Part shown: positions 63,917 to 64,000 of the stretch, in pieces
How positions within the stretch are numbered: the stretch's first letter is position 1
How the letters are laid out: every line of letters begins with the position of its first letter
Source: Chryseobacterium vrystaatense
GTDB taxonomy: Bacteria; Bacteroidota; Bacteroidia; Flavobacteriales; Weeksellaceae
Direction: 5' to 3'
Assembly: GCF_000737765.1 (NCBI RefSeq)
Contig: NZ_JPRI01000002.1
Span: 248,001 to 312,000 of the forward strand
Length of the DNA: 64,000 nt
Notes under the pieces: generated by a model
Told to the model about the DNA's origin: nothing
Database searches by the model: none
The model's input: only the letters and a program-made list of their open reading frames with translations
Translations under genes and position numbers: made by a program

Positions 63917-64000
63917 TTTTTCAATTTTTTAAAGATTTAATTTTTATTCAATGCTTAGAATGTGAAAATTTCACATCATCTGATTTTCAATTTTCGCAAT

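Noticed and set aside
63917..64000. End of a SusC-type gene upstream of RagB
   Set aside because: A SusC neighbour is expected, but the 84 nt visible do not show a clear C-terminal sequence in any frame.

Overview
The window comes from a low-GC member of the Bacteroidota, most likely a flavobacterium of the Chryseobacterium/Elizabethkingia type. The evidence is the Bacteroidota-style conjugation genes, a RagB/SusD protein, an RteC protein, promoters of the TTTG-N19-TAnnTTTG type, and secreted proteins starting with the flavobacterial motif VGVNTQTPAATLDI. No tRNA, rRNA, CRISPR array, transposase or integrase was found.

Most of the window (about 2.4 to 55.7 kb) looks like one conjugative element: an ICE, or a plasmid-like element carrying its own replication module. 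Its layout is: (1) 1-2168, a CHAT-domain cysteine protease cut by the window edge; (2) 2.4-29.4 kb, a long leftward transfer block. Read in transcription order it runs: secreted surface protein, mobilization protein, relaxase, ParA-like ATPase, TraD-like, TraE, TraF, TraG (VirB4), four secreted proteins of unknown role, TraJ, TraK, a small TraL-like protein, TraM, TraN, a VirD4-type coupling protein, an M23 peptidase, DUF3945-like proteins, a lipoprotein and a giant methylase-helicase; (3) 29.4-30.4 kb, a non-coding region with a long inverted repeat and five direct repeats, the best oriT candidate; (4) 30.4-43.9 kb, rightward metal-resistance cargo: an arsenic operon, a copper operon with P-type ATPase and multicopper oxidase, a bleomycin-resistance-like gene and a mercury-type uptake operon without merA; (5) 44.3-49.9 kb, a leftward PRTRC cassette plus SSB, with two broken small genes; (6) 50.5-54.6 kb, a replication module: Toprim primase, seven 17-bp iterons, a Rep initiator, winged-helix proteins, a DUF3853 protein and an excisionase-like HTH protein; (7) 54.8-55.7 kb, an RteC-like regulator.

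From 55.7 kb rightward lies an AraC/TPR regulator, then a rightward group (lipoprotein fragment, MauE/DoxX-like membrane protein, DUF6520 protein), and leftward an S9 prolyl-oligopeptidase and a RagB/SusD protein. This may be chromosomal or further cargo; the element boundary is not visible.

The most unusual observations are: a DnaJ-type J domain with an intact HPD motif inside the VirB4-type ATPase TraG; four consecutive secreted proteins in the transfer operon ending in a related C-terminal motif; a CHAT protease with an intact His/Cys pair; iterons abutting the rep stop codon; a perfect 32-bp palindrome beside the replication module; nested palindromes after the mercury genes; and a probable leaderless promoter for the mercury-type regulator.
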